A stretch of 64,000 nucleotides of DNA from Brachypterus glaber (GCA_958510825.1 OY294047.1:1612001-1676000), one strand, 5' to 3'; counted from the stretch's first letter, positions 43,424 through 55,437 are shown. Program-made: numbers and translations. Notes: generated by a model from the letters alone, not told the origin.

Positions 43424-43854
43424 ATACACGGAAAAAAAAAATTATAGCTAGGAGCGCTATAACACACATACCAAGCAAATTATAATCGCTTATTATATAA
43501 ATACAAGGCTTTCTCTTACAATTATGGCAGTCAGTGTAAAAATTTATATGAAATACTTTAATTGTTTAGTGAATAATAAAATATAACAAATAGTATGGCA
43601 TTTATAGCTAAAATATATTTAATTATTGTCCGTGCTAATAATTTTTATAATATAATAAAATTTCTGTAAATTTATTATAGTGCCTGTAATAAATATAATC
43701 GTGTCTGTAATATATATAATCGTTTTCAATTTATTTTTAACATTATTAGTTATTGTGTCCCTTATAATCTATAGCTTAAATCACTATAATTTGCCACTGT
43801 TACCAAATATCTTATAATGTATAGCGCAGAGCCCACTAATTTCTTTCCGTGTAT
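43424..43854. mobile_element. Inverted-repeat element with ATACACGGAAA ends
   Basis: Perfect 11-bp inverted ends (ATACACGGAAA/TTTCCGTGTAT), probably CACGGAAA with TA duplication, and an AT-rich non-coding interior with ATAATCG repeats. Confidence 0.6.
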
Positions 43855-44139
43855 ACTTTTTTTAATATGTTAATTACGAATTCTTACATAGAGACATGCA
43901 GGATGTGACAACATACACACGGATCTGTGGCTACGGGAAATATGTTTGGAATGTGTGTGCAAGTGGGAGGTCCGTTGCAGGCACACACGCCTTATAACGC
44001 TCTTGACGGAAAGAAGAGAGCGCGAATGACTCCTCCCCCTTACGTCGGAGACTTTCTTTCATGCGGAGAACTAAATTACATCATCTTGAAGTCATAACTA
44101 ATTGCTGACAAAAAAATAAAAACTTTTCGCAAAAAAAAT
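43855..44139. other. Less AT-biased stretch, unassigned
   Basis: 43890-44060 is noticeably GC-richer (GTGTGTGCAAGTGGGAGGTC, GCGCGAATGACTCCTCCCCC) but has no long frame or known motif. Confidence 0.3.
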
Positions 44140-45012
44140 GAACCGACTTCTGACTCTAAAAGGAAAAAAATAAAAAAAAAGCCGGTGCCACCACTCCCTA
44201 AATTAAATACTAACAATTATTTATGTTGTTAAATTGTTTGCTGTGAAATTGGCACCCACTTATTTTTGCTTTCTTTCTTTTTAAAAAGTCCATTTTTTTG
44301 CGGAAAGTTTTTATTTTTTACTTTTTAGAGACACAGAACTTTTAGATCTGTAAGGTCATCTAAGCTAAATTATAGTTGTCCTTCCATCTCGGCAAGCTGC
44401 TGAGGTCACAACGCACTATTAGTGCGTTGTGGAATTACCATCTTAAAGATAAATTTCTAAAAAATAAGTTTAGTAGTATATTTATTCCTGCGACCAAAAG
44501 TCCAACCAACCTTATTTTAAACGAAATACTAAATAAAATCTTTGTTAAACTTTAAGCGTTAAGTAATAATCACATAACGCCTTATGGTATAATCACAAAT
44601 TTTATAATTTTCTCTTGGTATTTTAATATTGCAGGTCCACAGAATCAAGTTTAGCGGCATTTAAAAGATTTTTAGCCTGTTGTAATATTTGAGTGACCCC
44701 TTAATCAAGTTATCTGACTTATCCGAGTTGTCCGATCATTTTCTAAAAATTTGGTTGGTATTAGAACCAAATTAAGCCGGTTTTAAGTGAAATTGCGTTA
44801 AAACGATTAATTTATCTTGATTATCCGGCTTACCCGGCATTATCCGAGCGTCAAATTAAAACGGGACCACCTCATGAATGTCCTCTTTAAGTAGCAAAAG
44901 GTTTCATCAAATTCCGTTTATCCGTTTCAACGTTATGCGGGAACAAACATAAAAAAACAAAGTCACACGTCGAATTGATAACCTCCTCCCTTTTTGGAAG
45001 TCGGTTAAAAAG
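44140..45012 (-). mobile_element. AACCGACTTCC repeat, copy 1
   Basis: The ends GAACCGACTTCTGACT and TTTGGAAGTCGGTTAAAAAG are inverted. A hairpin CACAACGCACTATTAGTGCG lies inside. 44460-45012 is the complement of 47518-48060. Similar ACCGACTTCC-AAAAAGG sequences are widespread repeats in insects (from memory). Confidence 0.65.
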
Positions 45013-45657
45013 TAAGTTACCACCTTTGTGCTTAGTGCGGCAGTACACTTGACAAAGGATCACCCTCTAATTGGTCAATTCAATTTTAAAACAGTTGTCG
45101 AGTTCTAATAAAACTGGATAACAAAGTTACAAAGTTCTTTTTGAAAAAATATGTTTACAGAATTATTTCAGAAGCATATTAAAAATTAAATTTTAAGCTC
45201 AGTCCCTTTTTTAAATGCGTTAAAATCTATTGATCAAATTATTTTAATTTTGTTTTTTTACTCGACGCCTAAAGAAGGTTATTAAACAAGAGTCAATTCT
45301 GATACAAGGACGAGAAAAAATATTTCTCGTTTTTTACTTTTAAGGAGTCTTTCTACCTTCAAATTTTAAAAATATTTTGTTTTAAAACTTTTTTTATATA
45401 AAAAGAAAAAAGATATCATTGTTAAATTTTGTAGAATTCTTCTAGATAGGGCTATAAACACTTCAATACTGAATACTATTCAGTAAATAATATCCTGTTT
45501 TTTGATGTTTTATTTTCAAAAAAAAATTATGGCAAAAAATGCCACTTTAAAAACCTAAAAAAAAATTATTTTTTAAAATTTAAATAAATTTAATATAAAA
45601 AAAAATGCCTACAAAATTTAACAATTATATCTTTTAGAAGAAATACTCCTTAAAAGT
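45013..45657. other. AT-rich DNA, nothing recognised
   Basis: TCTTTCTACCTTCAAATTTT here recurs at 54530, hinting at another low-copy repeat. Confidence 0.35.
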
Positions 45658-46427
45658 AAACTAGATGAAACGTTGCAAGCATCCTGTCAAAACATCGGCA
45701 CTATTGGGAAAACTAATAACATGCTATTAGAACAGGGTAGCATAACATAATTACAATTTTACTACTACTCTTCACTGCACAAACTAACTTGTATAATATT
45801 TATATTAAACTTTAGCTTTTCTTGTACATTCTGTATCTTTAAAACATTATATTCTAGCAAAAAACTGTATGTAACATTTTTATAGGGCTTAAAAAGAGCT
45901 TTTATTTAAAATATAATTTTTTGAAATCGGGGTATAAATATGTGAGATATGCTAAAAAAACCTTTTACTGCTTTAAACGCCAATATCTCGAAAACAAAGC
46001 GTTTTAGGAAAATGTTGTTTATAAAATTTTTTGACCAATTTGAAATTATCTTTTATATAAGTTCTAAATTGACCAAATACAATTATAATTGCCTTAGTTA
46101 TAAACAAAAAACGCTAAAAATAGGAGTTTTACCCTGTTTTTACCCCCTTACCCCCAATCGTTTACCCCCAAAATCTAATCAGCTCTTCGAAATACGATAA
46201 GAAACCATATGCAAAAAACCGCAAGTCGATATCTTATGTAGAAACGAAGTTAGAGAGTTTACACCCAGACAGGCAGACAGACGGACGCTAATTTTTTTTC
46301 TACTGATTTCAACTCAGAATGGTCTAAAACGTCGAGAAATGTGAAAAAAAAAACGTGGTCAAAGATTTTGACTTTTCGGCGAAGATTTCAATACATCGGC
46401 ACTAGTAGCACTAAGTGCTGATGTAAC
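45658..46427 (+). mobile_element. CTAGATGAAACGTTGC repeat family, copy 2
   Basis: Forward copy of 42152-42867 with the closing hairpin GGCACTAGTAGCACTAAGTG; a 70-bp segment near 45710-45800 is unique to this copy. Confidence 0.7.
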
Positions 46428-46834
46428 AAATTGTAGAAGAAAACTGTTTCCCAAAGTCCAAACTAAAAGTAAATAACGGCAAACCGTAAGTACACTTTGG
46501 ATGCATCTAAGCTAATGACATGTATGTAGCAACCTCCCAAGTTAACGGTTTAAACTAAAAACAGCTATTTATAAGCAAAATTGATTCCCAAAATTTGTTG
46601 ATCTACAGACTTGCAGACCTTCAAAATTTAAGCGGATGCGTTTGATATTGTTGTAAAATGTAAATTATCTGGAATACATAATTAATTATGTAACCTTATA
46701 GAGGTTTAACATTTAACCAAACCACATTAGGAACGACAATCCGCTAGAATCATCACTAGTTTTTAATAGAGTGCCTCAATGTAACGTTTTTTTTTAAGAA
46801 TAAGAGCCACGGTCTGTGGCTTGATGGTTTAACC
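46428..46834. other. Intergenic DNA, nothing recognised
   Basis: No feature was assigned. Confidence 0.35.
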
Positions 46835-47484
46835 CATAGACAAGGAAAGACCTCCAAAGCCGTTGCGAGATAAACTTTCACATGCGCACTACTATTGTTG
46901 TTTTTGACGAGTATTTTTAACCTTAGTTTTGTGTGTCAAATAAAAATTGTAAAAAATTCAACAAAAAACAATAAATATCTACGAAGAAACGTCGAAATAG
47001 TTTTTTTAAATTATCTTATAAGAATTTTTCGATGTGTGTTTGAGTTTCGGGATTTTGTACACCTACTTTGAGTACACCAGGGATTGACCCTTTGCTCTTC
47101 ATAAAGCAACAATACAGGTTAGGTTTAAAGTTATAAACAAATGCAGCAAAAAAACAATTAAAACACAATAGAAAAATTAACAGAAACAAACGACGATCTG
47201 ACAGTACTGACAGTATAAACAAACTACTAATAATTCGTCACCCCAGTATTGGTTTGCCATATCTCTATTTTTGGACATTTTAAGATTTTTACTGGGGGAT
47301 TTTTGGAGATAAGACAAATTAATACTGGGGTGATGAATTGTTTTACGACCGACAGCATTTCACAGCTGATAGAGATGCATACTGCGCAAAGTCAGATATA
47401 TTGCGTTACGTCATTTCGCTGCCCCGTTCTGTCACAAAATAATCTTGCGCAGGCTGGACTAATGGTTCTCTTTCCTTCTCTATG
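46835..47484 (+). mobile_element. hAT-like element with CATAGACAAGG ends, copy 2
   Basis: Inverted ends CATAGACAAGGAAAGA/TCTTTCCTTCTCTATG and a perfect 8-bp duplication GTTTAACC (46827-46834, 47485-47492) establish the boundaries for this family. Copy 1 is at 25850-26490. Confidence 0.85.
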
Positions 47485-47509
47485 GTTTAACCTCCACTTT
47501 AAACAAACT

Positions 47510-48115
47510 CACTTTTTAACCGACTTCCAAAAAAGGAGGAGGTTATCAATTCGACGTGTGACTTTGTTCTCCTTTTTATGTTTGATCCCGCATAACTTTG
47601 GAACGAATGCAAGGAATTTGATGAAACTTTTTGCTACTTAAAGAGGACATTCCTGAGGTGGTCCCTTTTTAATTTGACTCTCGGATAATGCCGGGTAAGC
47701 CGGATAATCAAGATAAATCTAATCGTTTTAACGCAATTTCACTTAAAACCGGCTTAATTTGGTTCTAATACCAACCGAATTTTTAGAAAATGATCGGACA
47801 ACTTGGATAAGTCGGATAACTTGATTAAGGGGTCACTCAAATATTACGGCAGGCTAAAAATCTTTTAAATGCCGCTAAACTTGATTCTGTCGACCTGCAA
47901 TATTAAAATACCAAGAGAAAATTATAAAATTTGTGATTATAACATAAGGCGTTATGTGATTATTACTTAACGCTTAAAGTTTAACAAAGATTTTATTTAG
48001 TATTTCGTTTAAAATAAGGTTGGTTGGACTCTTGGGCCCTAAAATAAAAATACTACTAAATTTATTTTTTAGAAATTTATCTTTAAGATGATGACGTCAC
48101 AACGCACTTGTAGTG
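47510..48115 (+). mobile_element. AACCGACTTCC repeat, copy 2
   Basis: It starts TTTTTAACCGACTTCC and ends near ACGTCACAACGCACTTG; it is the inverted partner of 44460-45012, with a repeat copy and a hAT-like element between them. Confidence 0.65.
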
Positions 48116-48402
48116 CTGAAGTTTTAAATAAAGGGAGTCTATTTTCTTTCCGTAAAATTTAATACATTTTTTATTAAAAGTGTGCGCACATGTAATTTGT
48201 GACATCCAATGCTAAAACATAGTTACCAACTAACAAATAACAATTATAATTGTTACTAGATTTTATTGTCTCCACTCTTTTCCGTGACAGAAAACGTCAC
48301 ACTAAGGCTCTCTAGTTTTTAACTGTCACGAAATATTTTATTTTCAAAAAAAATTTTGGATTATTTTGTACTAAAATATACTTGTATCAGAGAATGCTAC
48401 AA

Positions 48403-49428
48403 TGTAGCATAAAGTTGTAAAAAAAAAAAATATTTACTTAATCCTTTCTGTGTCGTGGTTAGAACGCCCTTAGAGTAAATTTTTATAGAGACAACCCTAA
48501 GAAGTACTTTAAGGGCCCTAAAAACCCTACAATCACGCAAATATCGATAAAATTGCTATAAAACCAGCCCTAGTGTTTGGACTTTTATAAACATTTTAAA
48601 ACCTTAATATCTATATTTATTCTTTTTGAGTATAAAAATTAGCTGCAAAATAGCCTGATGAAAAGTTTTTAACCCATGCCAACAAGGCCCCGAAATTACC
48701 CCTAAATCCCGAAAAAGTGCAATATTACGTTAATCTACGCAACGAGTATGGGGTCTAAGCGCCATTTAACATCAACATTTTAACAAAAATATCATCAAAA
48801 TGTTGATGTTAAATGGCGCTTGGACTCCATACTCGTTGTAATATTTTAACACGTTCGCTGCCGACGAAAATTGTATAGAATGTAGCGGTCGCGTTCAAAA
48901 TAAATTTCCCGCTTTATTATTAGAGATAGGAAAGTGGATTTATTTATTTTGTAGAGGAATGTTTAGGTGTCCTTGACTATGTATAGGTGATGGGCCCACC
49001 AGGTGGGTTGTCGGCTGCTAACACGTTAAAATAACTAAAATAGAAAAAAAAATGTGACATAAAAACTTTTTTATTTAATATTTTATTTCAGTAGCACAAA
49101 TTAATAGAAAATGCACTTCTTTGGAACTTAGGGTCAATTTCGGGCTCTTGTCGGTACGGGTTAAAAACTTTTGATCATGCTAAGATTTCCCAGGCTTATT
49201 TTTATACTGAAAAAGAAAAAATATTGACATCAAGACTTTTTTAAATTTTATAAAATTACAAAAACTAGGGCTGGTTTTATACGAATTTTATCGATATTTG
49301 CATGATTTTAGGGTTTTTAGGGCTCTAAAAGTATTGTCTATGTAAATTTTTACTCTAAGGCCGTTCTTAGTTCCATGATAAATAAAAAAATTAAGTAAAT
49401 AGTTTTTTTGGACCACCCTAATGCTACA
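48403..49428. repeat. Large inverted repeat with an inner hairpin
   Basis: Outer ends TGTAGCAT.../...ATGCTACA; arms share CCCTAAAAACCCTA/TAGGGTTTTTAGGG, ATATCGATAAAATT/AATTTTATCGATAT and AAAACCAGCCCTAG/CTAGGGCTGGTTTT. Inside, 48739-48839 is a near-perfect hairpin (CAACGAGTATGG.../...CCATACTCGTTG) with 45-bp arms. Confidence 0.7.
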
Positions 49429-50285
49429 TATTAGACGTGTCAAGTGGTAAAGGTAAAAACAGTTCCAAAAGTTAAATTACTTGAACTTTTTGAACGCATT
49501 CTAAAAACATTTCGCCCAGTAAATTTCGAAACATTTTATTAAAAAAAAAATATTTTTGGTTCCTTGTACTAGTCAACTCTGTACATGATATCTAGTAGGT
49601 AACCCATACCAACTCCAATGTATTACTCGAATATCGATGGCCCAGCGTACAAAGGTGCTAAGTACCGGATGGCCTAGCGTAAAAATCTGCTAAGTACCGG
49701 TAACGGTTACGGTACTTAACATATTTTTACATAAAATAGTGTACATAACTCGTTGGAAAGTGTATTTCATACACTCGTGGGGTTTCTCACTCTCCTAGCG
49801 GCTCGTTCGTAAACCTTCCCACTTTCCACACTAGTTATGTAATATACTATACCATAGTAACGATATCTCAGTATAAAATTTAACAAGTAGGGTCAAGTTT
49901 ATAATATTATAAGAAATAAAATCAAAGTTACTAAATGAATTAATTTATCGTTTAAAACTAATTTTAGACTATATTAAAAAACAACTAATAAAAAACTAGT
50001 TTTTTTTTTTTAATCTAATAACACTGTTATATTATGCAAATTATATAAAATTTACATTATTTTCGTAATGTTTTTATGAATATTCTAATAAAATGCATAG
50101 TTTTTGAATGCATAATGCAAGTATATTGAAATAAATAAATTGCGTATAAGTTAAACAACCTTTTCCCTTAATTGTGGCAGTTAAAAATCCCTTAATTTTT
50201 ATTTTTATTTTATGTTAGTAATAAATATTCGATTTAAGTCTATTATTCCATCAATTTTTTTGAATAAATTACTTGTTTTTTGTAC
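49429..50285. other. Upstream region of the first Pro/Val-rich gene
   Basis: A tandem pair of about 35-bp units (ATGGCCCAGCGTACAAAGG...CTAAGTACCGG) lies at 49627-49696, and CTAAGTACCGGTAACGGTTA continues it. The last 400 bp before the promoter are AT-rich without identified sites. Confidence 0.45.
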
Positions 50286-50293
50286 TATAAAAG
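50286..50293 (+). promoter_or_regulatory. TATA box of the first Pro/Val-rich gene
   Basis: TATAAAAG lies 66 bp before the ATG. GTCATTT at 50317-50323 is a fitting initiator about 31-34 bp downstream. The paralogue has the same layout at 59272. Confidence 0.7.
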
Positions 50294-50351
50294 AGATTCC
50301 TCTTGAACCATAAGGCGTCATTTGGTTTTAGTTCTTCAGAATCAAATCAGA

Positions 50352-53300
50352 ATGAGGTTCGCAGTGGTAAGTACCATATTATTTTTTTAGTAATAAGAAT
50401 TTTTATAATTGTTATTTATGGTACTAGTGGGTAAAGTAAGATATTGCCCATGAGAGGGCAATATCGGATTACCCATGAGTGCCATACAAGGTTTTATCCA
50501 ATAAATAGCTTAGAAATTCATATTTTTATTAAAAATTTTAATGACATTTACAAGAAAATAATTTGACAAGTGACAGTTGAGTGGGTAAAATAAATAATTA
50601 TCCACTCAATAAAGTAAAAGCCACGCGGGGGTTATTATTGATTTTATCTATTTAAAATAAAGCTGGTAATTGTCTCATTATCTGTATGTATTGGATAAAA
50701 TGTTTTTTCACTACTAGCTTAATAAGGTACCATTATTTAAAAATTATTTATTAAAAACATGAATATTTATTCATGTTTTTAACCTGAGAAATTAAATCTC
50801 TGCACCTAGAACAGACGTCCCCCTCAGTATTGGTTTGTCGTATCTCCATTTTCGGACATTTTGAGATTTTTACTGATTTGTGAAAAGTACTTTAATGTCC
50901 AACAAATATTTTATCAATATTTGCTTAAATTTCCAAAATAAATTGTCGTATCTCCAAAAAATATTTTAAAATGTCAATGTTGTTTTGTCGTATCATTTTT
51001 AAAAGAAGAAGTTAGCCTTTAATCAAAAATATTATCATAAATCAAAAAATATAAATATAATTACACTATTGTTGTACTTATTATTAAAGTATTAGTGTGA
51101 AAACCGGTTAATTGAACAAAAAAAAATACCTGAAACTTAGTTCTTACTCAATTAGGTATTAGTAGTATTATATGCCATATAATTACTATTGCCTTAATAA
51201 TAATAATAATAATACATTACCCTGGTTTATGAAAATCATGATAATAATTAATATTTTAATAACTGCTCAATCTACTTATCAAAAATAATTTTTAAAAAAA
51301 GTTATAAGAGCTTAGTGGAAGTGCAAAATACTGTATAATACTATTTAATATTTTTAGAGGGCACATTGGGGGCAGGGGGCAAGGGGATTTTTTTAATGAC
51401 ATGCGGTGTTGTGAGATATATTATTTTAAAATTATTAAATTCTCTTTTTAACCATATAATTAAAAAAAAATTGAAGGTGTTAAATTTTTTGTTTAAAAAT
51501 GCCATTTTCTTTAAAAAAAAATATTTAAAATTAGTTTTTTTATTATGAAATTAATTATTAAACGAAAATTGTTTGATTTTTTTTAAAGAAATTTTGACGA
51601 AACTTACCATTTTTAACACGTTTTCAACCCCCCAAAAAAATAAAAAAAATAAGGTCAAATAGAGAATTTAAAATAATATATCACTCGACCTTCATTTAAA
51701 ATCATTGTACCCGGGTACCCCCTCACCATTTTAAATAAACACCATTTTATGCTCCCATTAGGCTCTTATAACTTTTGTAAAAAACTATTTATGATATATT
51801 CAAATATTTAGGACTTTTTCATGATAAATAGACCACTTCTCGGACCACCCATGGTGCTTTTTATAATTATATTCCGTAAGGCTATCTTTCTGTGTTTATT
51901 TTTAACGTTGATGATTCATAACTGAGTTTACGCCGACTGCTGATTATAAGGATTAATCCTACCAGTTAAAAAAAAAAACAAAAAAGTTAAAGGGGCGCAA
52001 TGAGAAAATAACTACTAAGCTTTAAGAACAACTTCAGGCAGGCAAATAGCTCATTCCATCCCCGGATACTCCATTTTTTTTTACTATTTTTATTTTTTGT
52101 TTTAATCCGATTTAATCAAGTTTAACTTACATTTACATTTACATTTTTATTTAACCTCGTACTATTCTACTTAATTAAGCATCCCCCTAGTCCAGGACTT
52201 GTGTGGGCTAGTAGTAGAGGGAACCACCGGCTTTAATTGATTTTCGAACCAATTTATATATTACTTGTACGGTAAGATTATAAAAAAATATTTATTTTTT
52301 AGTTTGCCGTAGTAGCCTTAGCGGCGTTCGCTTCGGCCACAGAAAATAAGGCCGGAAAAACCAAAAGGAATGGATTTACTGAAGCAGATGTTCAAGCTTA
52401 CGGAAGTTCATTTGGCTACGGAAGTGGATTTGCTGGTGGAGTTGGAAATACTCAAGGACATGGAGTCGCTTACGGAAATGGACTCAGCTACAGCGCAAAC
52501 GAGGCCAGCCGCGGATATGGACTCCCCTATGGAAATGGGCTTAATTACGGAAACGGATTCGCTTACGGAAATAGCTTTGCTCAAGAAAATGGATTTGTGA
52601 ATGACGCCGTAGTTTCTAATGGAGCTGCTGGATTTTCCTCTGGTGATATTGTAGAATCAGGATTTACCTCAGGAGTTAATGCCGGAAATACTGCATCAGC
52701 TGGAGCTTTTTACGGATATGGAGTACCACAAACTTATAGTTCCGGCGCTTTGTTAAACTCTGGATCTTTTGATCACCAGTCAGTCAGGGTAAATATTCAA
52801 GAACCAAAAACTGAATACCGTTACTACACCCAACGTGTGGCTGTACCAGTTGCCCAACCCTACCCAGTAACAGTTACCAGAACCGTTGGAGTTCCACAAC
52901 CCTACCCAGTTCATGTAACCAAATCTGTACCAGTACCTGTCAAAGTAAATGTACCAGTCGAAGTACCAAGACCATACGCCGTAAGAGTACCACACCCAGT
53001 CCCAGTACCAGTCCAAGTAAGGTACCCAGTCGAAGTACCAAAACCATACCCAGTACATGTAACTAAAACCGTACCAGTAGAAGTACAAAAACCGGTATAC
53101 GTACCTCAGCCATACCCAGTTCAAGTACCAGTACCAAAACCATATGCAGTACCAGTACCAAGCCCAGTACCTGTCCCAGTACCAACACCAGTGATAGTTA
53201 AAGAACCACATGTAGTAAACGTTGGTGTTGAGACTCATCAAGTTTTACGTTCAGCTGTTGTGACACCAGTCCAAGGATACCAACAACAGTCCTTTTCCTC

Positions 53301-53721
53301 TGGACAAGAAGTAGGCGCCGCCGGTGGTCAAGTTTCAGTAGAAGCTAACCTCAGATCCAACTTTTTATCATCTGGTGTAGCACCATCAGAAGTTTCATCA
53401 GGAGTTTTTAATTCCGGTTCCTACTTGGCTCCATCTGTTCAATCTGGTGAAGCTTTGTCTTCCGGATCCTTCAGTTCTGGAGTCTACAATTCTGAAGGCT
53501 ACAACCCTGTAGTATACAATTCTGGATTTGAAAACGCCGGAGTTAACAACTTTGCTTTCCAAAACGCTGGAGTCCAAAATTCCGATTTTTTCAAATCTGG
53601 TTCTGGTTCATATGGTTCCTATGGTTCCTATCAAATTCAGCCAGCAGTTTCCCACGGAACTTTTTCAACTAACAAACTTGTACGTGATACCAAAAAAGAT
53701 GATAAGAAAGAAAAGAACTGA
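50352..53721 (+). CDS. Secreted Pro/Val-rich repeat protein, probably cuticular, two exons
   Basis: Coding join(50352-50366, 52303-53721), 477 aa. Exon 1 encodes only MRFAV; donor GTAAGT, acceptor TTTATTTTTTAG, phase 0. The N-terminus MRFAVFAVVALAAFASA is a signal peptide cut before TENK. Residues about 30-100 are Gly/Tyr-rich (YGNG, FGYGSG); then SSG/NSG; a core at about 184-307 is made of PYPV, VPVPV, VEVPKPY and VHVTKTV units; then SSG repeats and a basic tail ending DTKKDDKKEKN. No chitin-binding R&R motif and no cysteines in the core. The paralogue at 59328 shares SGALLNSGSF, TQRVAVPV and GYQQ blocks. Such composition is typical of insect low-complexity cuticular proteins, including Vajk-like PYPV-repeat proteins; function in cuticle or another matrix is inference. 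The 1936-bp intron holds several transposon relics. Confidence 0.85.
50411..50700 (-). mobile_element. Helitron-like repeat, copy 2, in intron 1
   Basis: Reverse orientation: ACTAGT near 50422-50428, then the short GGGCAATATC/GATATTGCCC pair, ending TGTATTGGATAAAA. The AATTAACCTGC hairpin arms seen in other copies are deleted. Confidence 0.6.
50812..51015. repeat. Fragment related to the CATAG hAT-like family, with TTGTCGTATCTCC repeats
   Basis: CAGTATTGGTTTG, CGGACATTTTGAGATTTTTA match 26250-26310 and 47245-47300. TTGTCGTATCTCC occurs at about 50835 and 50945, and a shortened form near 50985. Confidence 0.5.
51355..51740. repeat. Degraded CAGTGCGGTCC-family copy in intron 1
   Basis: GAGGGCACATTGGGGGCAGG, ATATCACTCGACCTTCATTT and the G-rich/C-rich inner arms resemble 24770-25280; both termini are lost. 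Confidence 0.45.
52126..52262 (-). mobile_element. tRNA-derived SINE, family 2, copy b (5'-truncated)
   Basis: On the minus strand, GGTTCGAAAATCAATTAAAG, CCGGTGGTTCCCTCTACTAC and an AAATGTAAATGTAAATG tail match 5470-5597. It lies 40 bp before the exon 2 acceptor. Confidence 0.75.
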
Positions 53722-53765
53722 TTACTAATATTTGGTATAATTAAAACTAATACTATTTATTAACT

Positions 53766-53777
53766 AATAAAAATAAA
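53766..53777 (+). terminator. Poly(A) signals of the first Pro/Val-rich gene
   Basis: Two adjoining AATAAA hexamers, 45 bp after the stop codon, followed by a T-rich stretch. Confidence 0.7.
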
Positions 53778-53979
53778 AAGTTTTAAATTTTATATGTTTT
53801 TTAATTCTTGCTCATAATTTTTAGTTTTTTCCACTGTAGCATTGTTTTAATTCATTAGATGGCGATAATAATGATTTTTAATCAAATCTATTGTTGTTAA
53901 TATTTTAATATTCTTAATACGAAGTGTTTACTTTTTTTGAAAATAAAGGACCACGTACATTTCTTATGGAAAATGGCTC

Positions 53980-55094
53980 CAGGTACACGAAAAAAAAAGG
54001 TCTTGTCCACCAGACAAACATTTCTATAGGTTTTGGGGGTCTCTGAATCCGAATCGAGGATTGGTTTGATTCGGTCAGATCGCATTTCGTTCCTAAGGGG
54101 TCGTCCATAAAATACGTCACACCTATAGGGGGAGGGGGTCAGGCATTTGTGACAAAGTGTGACATTGGTCGAGTTTGACGTCAAACCAAAAATTTTATTG
54201 ACCTCAAAATGAAACGCTGCGCAAAGTGCTACAGAATTACTATAATACAGAGTTATCGTCATTCGTCATAATGACCACAACTCAGATGATGAAGATACAA
54301 TATGATTGAGAAACGAAGAAGTGGATACCCATTGCATTCCTGACTGAAAAGTCAGACAAAGTTGAGGGGATACCAGTGATTCAAGACATCCAAAGGGTTG
54401 ATTCACCCTGGACGAAGATCGATTAAAAATATGAGATTTGAGTGGAGAAAATTTTAATCCCAAAGTTTTTAAAATACTATAAATTATTTGTGATAAGATC
54501 TATGTAAATGTATGTATATTTAAGCGGTCTTTCTACCTTCAAATTTTAAAAATATTTTATTTTTTATTATTTTTTTAATATAGAAAGAAAAACGATATCA
54601 TTGTGAAATTTTTGTGAATATGTTTATTTACATTAAAAAAATATAAAAAATTGATTTTTAATGCTATTTTTTTGGCCATAATTTTTTTTTTGGAAAAGCC
54701 ATCAAAAAACGGCGGTCGCCATGATTCCGGCGGTTTGGATTGACTGAAAAAAAAAACGGGATATTATTCAGTCGCTATAGCCCAAACTAGAAGAAATGAT
54801 TTTTTAGTGAAATTAGAGTGTGACGTCACATGGGGGGAGGAGGGGATCACGACTTTGTGACAATGTGTGACATGAGGGAGGGGGGTCCAAAATCACCTAA
54901 AAAAGTGTAACGTATTTTATGGACGACCCCTAACCTCAAAAAAGTAATGAAAGTCCAAACACTTTTCATCACGCGTTTGAGTTTAGGAACGAAATGAGAA
55001 CTGACCGAATCCCAGATTCGGATTCAGCGACCCCAAAAACGTATAGAAATGTTAGTCACGTCTGGTGGACAAGGCCTTTTTTTTCGTGTGCCTG
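53980..55094. mobile_element. Fold-back element split by a Harbinger-like element
   Basis: Left arm CAGGTACACGAAAAAAAAGG...CGCATTTCGTTCC (53980-54093) pairs with right arm GGAACGAAATGAGAACTGAC...CGTGTGCCTG (54986-55094). Almost the whole interior is the insertion at 54097-54930. Confidence 0.7.
54097..54930. mobile_element. PIF/Harbinger-like non-autonomous element
   Basis: Inverted ends GGGGTCGTCCATAAAATACG and CGTATTTTATGGACGACCCC with TAA on both sides (54094-54096, 54931-54933). A GC-richer island at 54255-54460 differs from the rest and may be captured sequence. No intact transposase. Confidence 0.85.
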
Positions 55095-55227
55095 TGTTTT
55101 GTTGAGTCAGTAAACGGAGTTGGGCGGGGGTCAAAAAATGTTTAAATAACCTAATATTTGGTGTTCAAGTGCAATAGTATTTTAATTGAAACAACATAGG
55201 GGGTGGGGTGCATATTAAGAATTATAT

Positions 55228-55437
55228 TTTTTTTTTGAAATGCCCTAATATCCAGGCTGGGAGGCTCAAGTCTTTATCACTTTAAATATATCCTTATTAA
55301 GCCGGTCTAGAGCCTCACACTCTCCAATGATGTAGTAGGATGTTTCCTCACAACACACATGACATAGTGGATCATGTATAACCCTATTGAGTCTTTGGGA
55401 CGTCTAAGCCCTGTTAACAGGCCTACACTGTAAATAA
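55228..55437 (-). pseudogene. LINE 3' end, reverse-transcriptase C-terminal zinc knuckle, broken
   Basis: Reading the minus strand, NRVIHDPLCHVCCEETSYYI then IGECEALDRLNKDIF is the CxxC...H/C knuckle that follows the RNase H domain in I/R1-type non-LTR retrotransposons; an upstream GLLTG piece is in another frame, so it is frameshifted. Stop at 55268-55266, then a short 3' UTR ending in an A-run (T-run at 55228-55238). Distinct in sequence from the LINE end at 59427. Confidence 0.65.

Noticed and set aside
52780..53241. Long minus-strand Trp/Tyr-rich frames opposite both Pro/Val-rich cores (also 62998-63369)
   Set aside because: They are the complement of GTA-CCA codon runs (TGG-TAC) and so are a composition artefact.
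54301..54460. Reading frame interrupted only by TGA, suggesting a mitochondrial or Mollicutes origin
   Set aside because: No mitochondrial protein matches, base composition is wrong for insect mtDNA, and an overlapping frame looks equally good.
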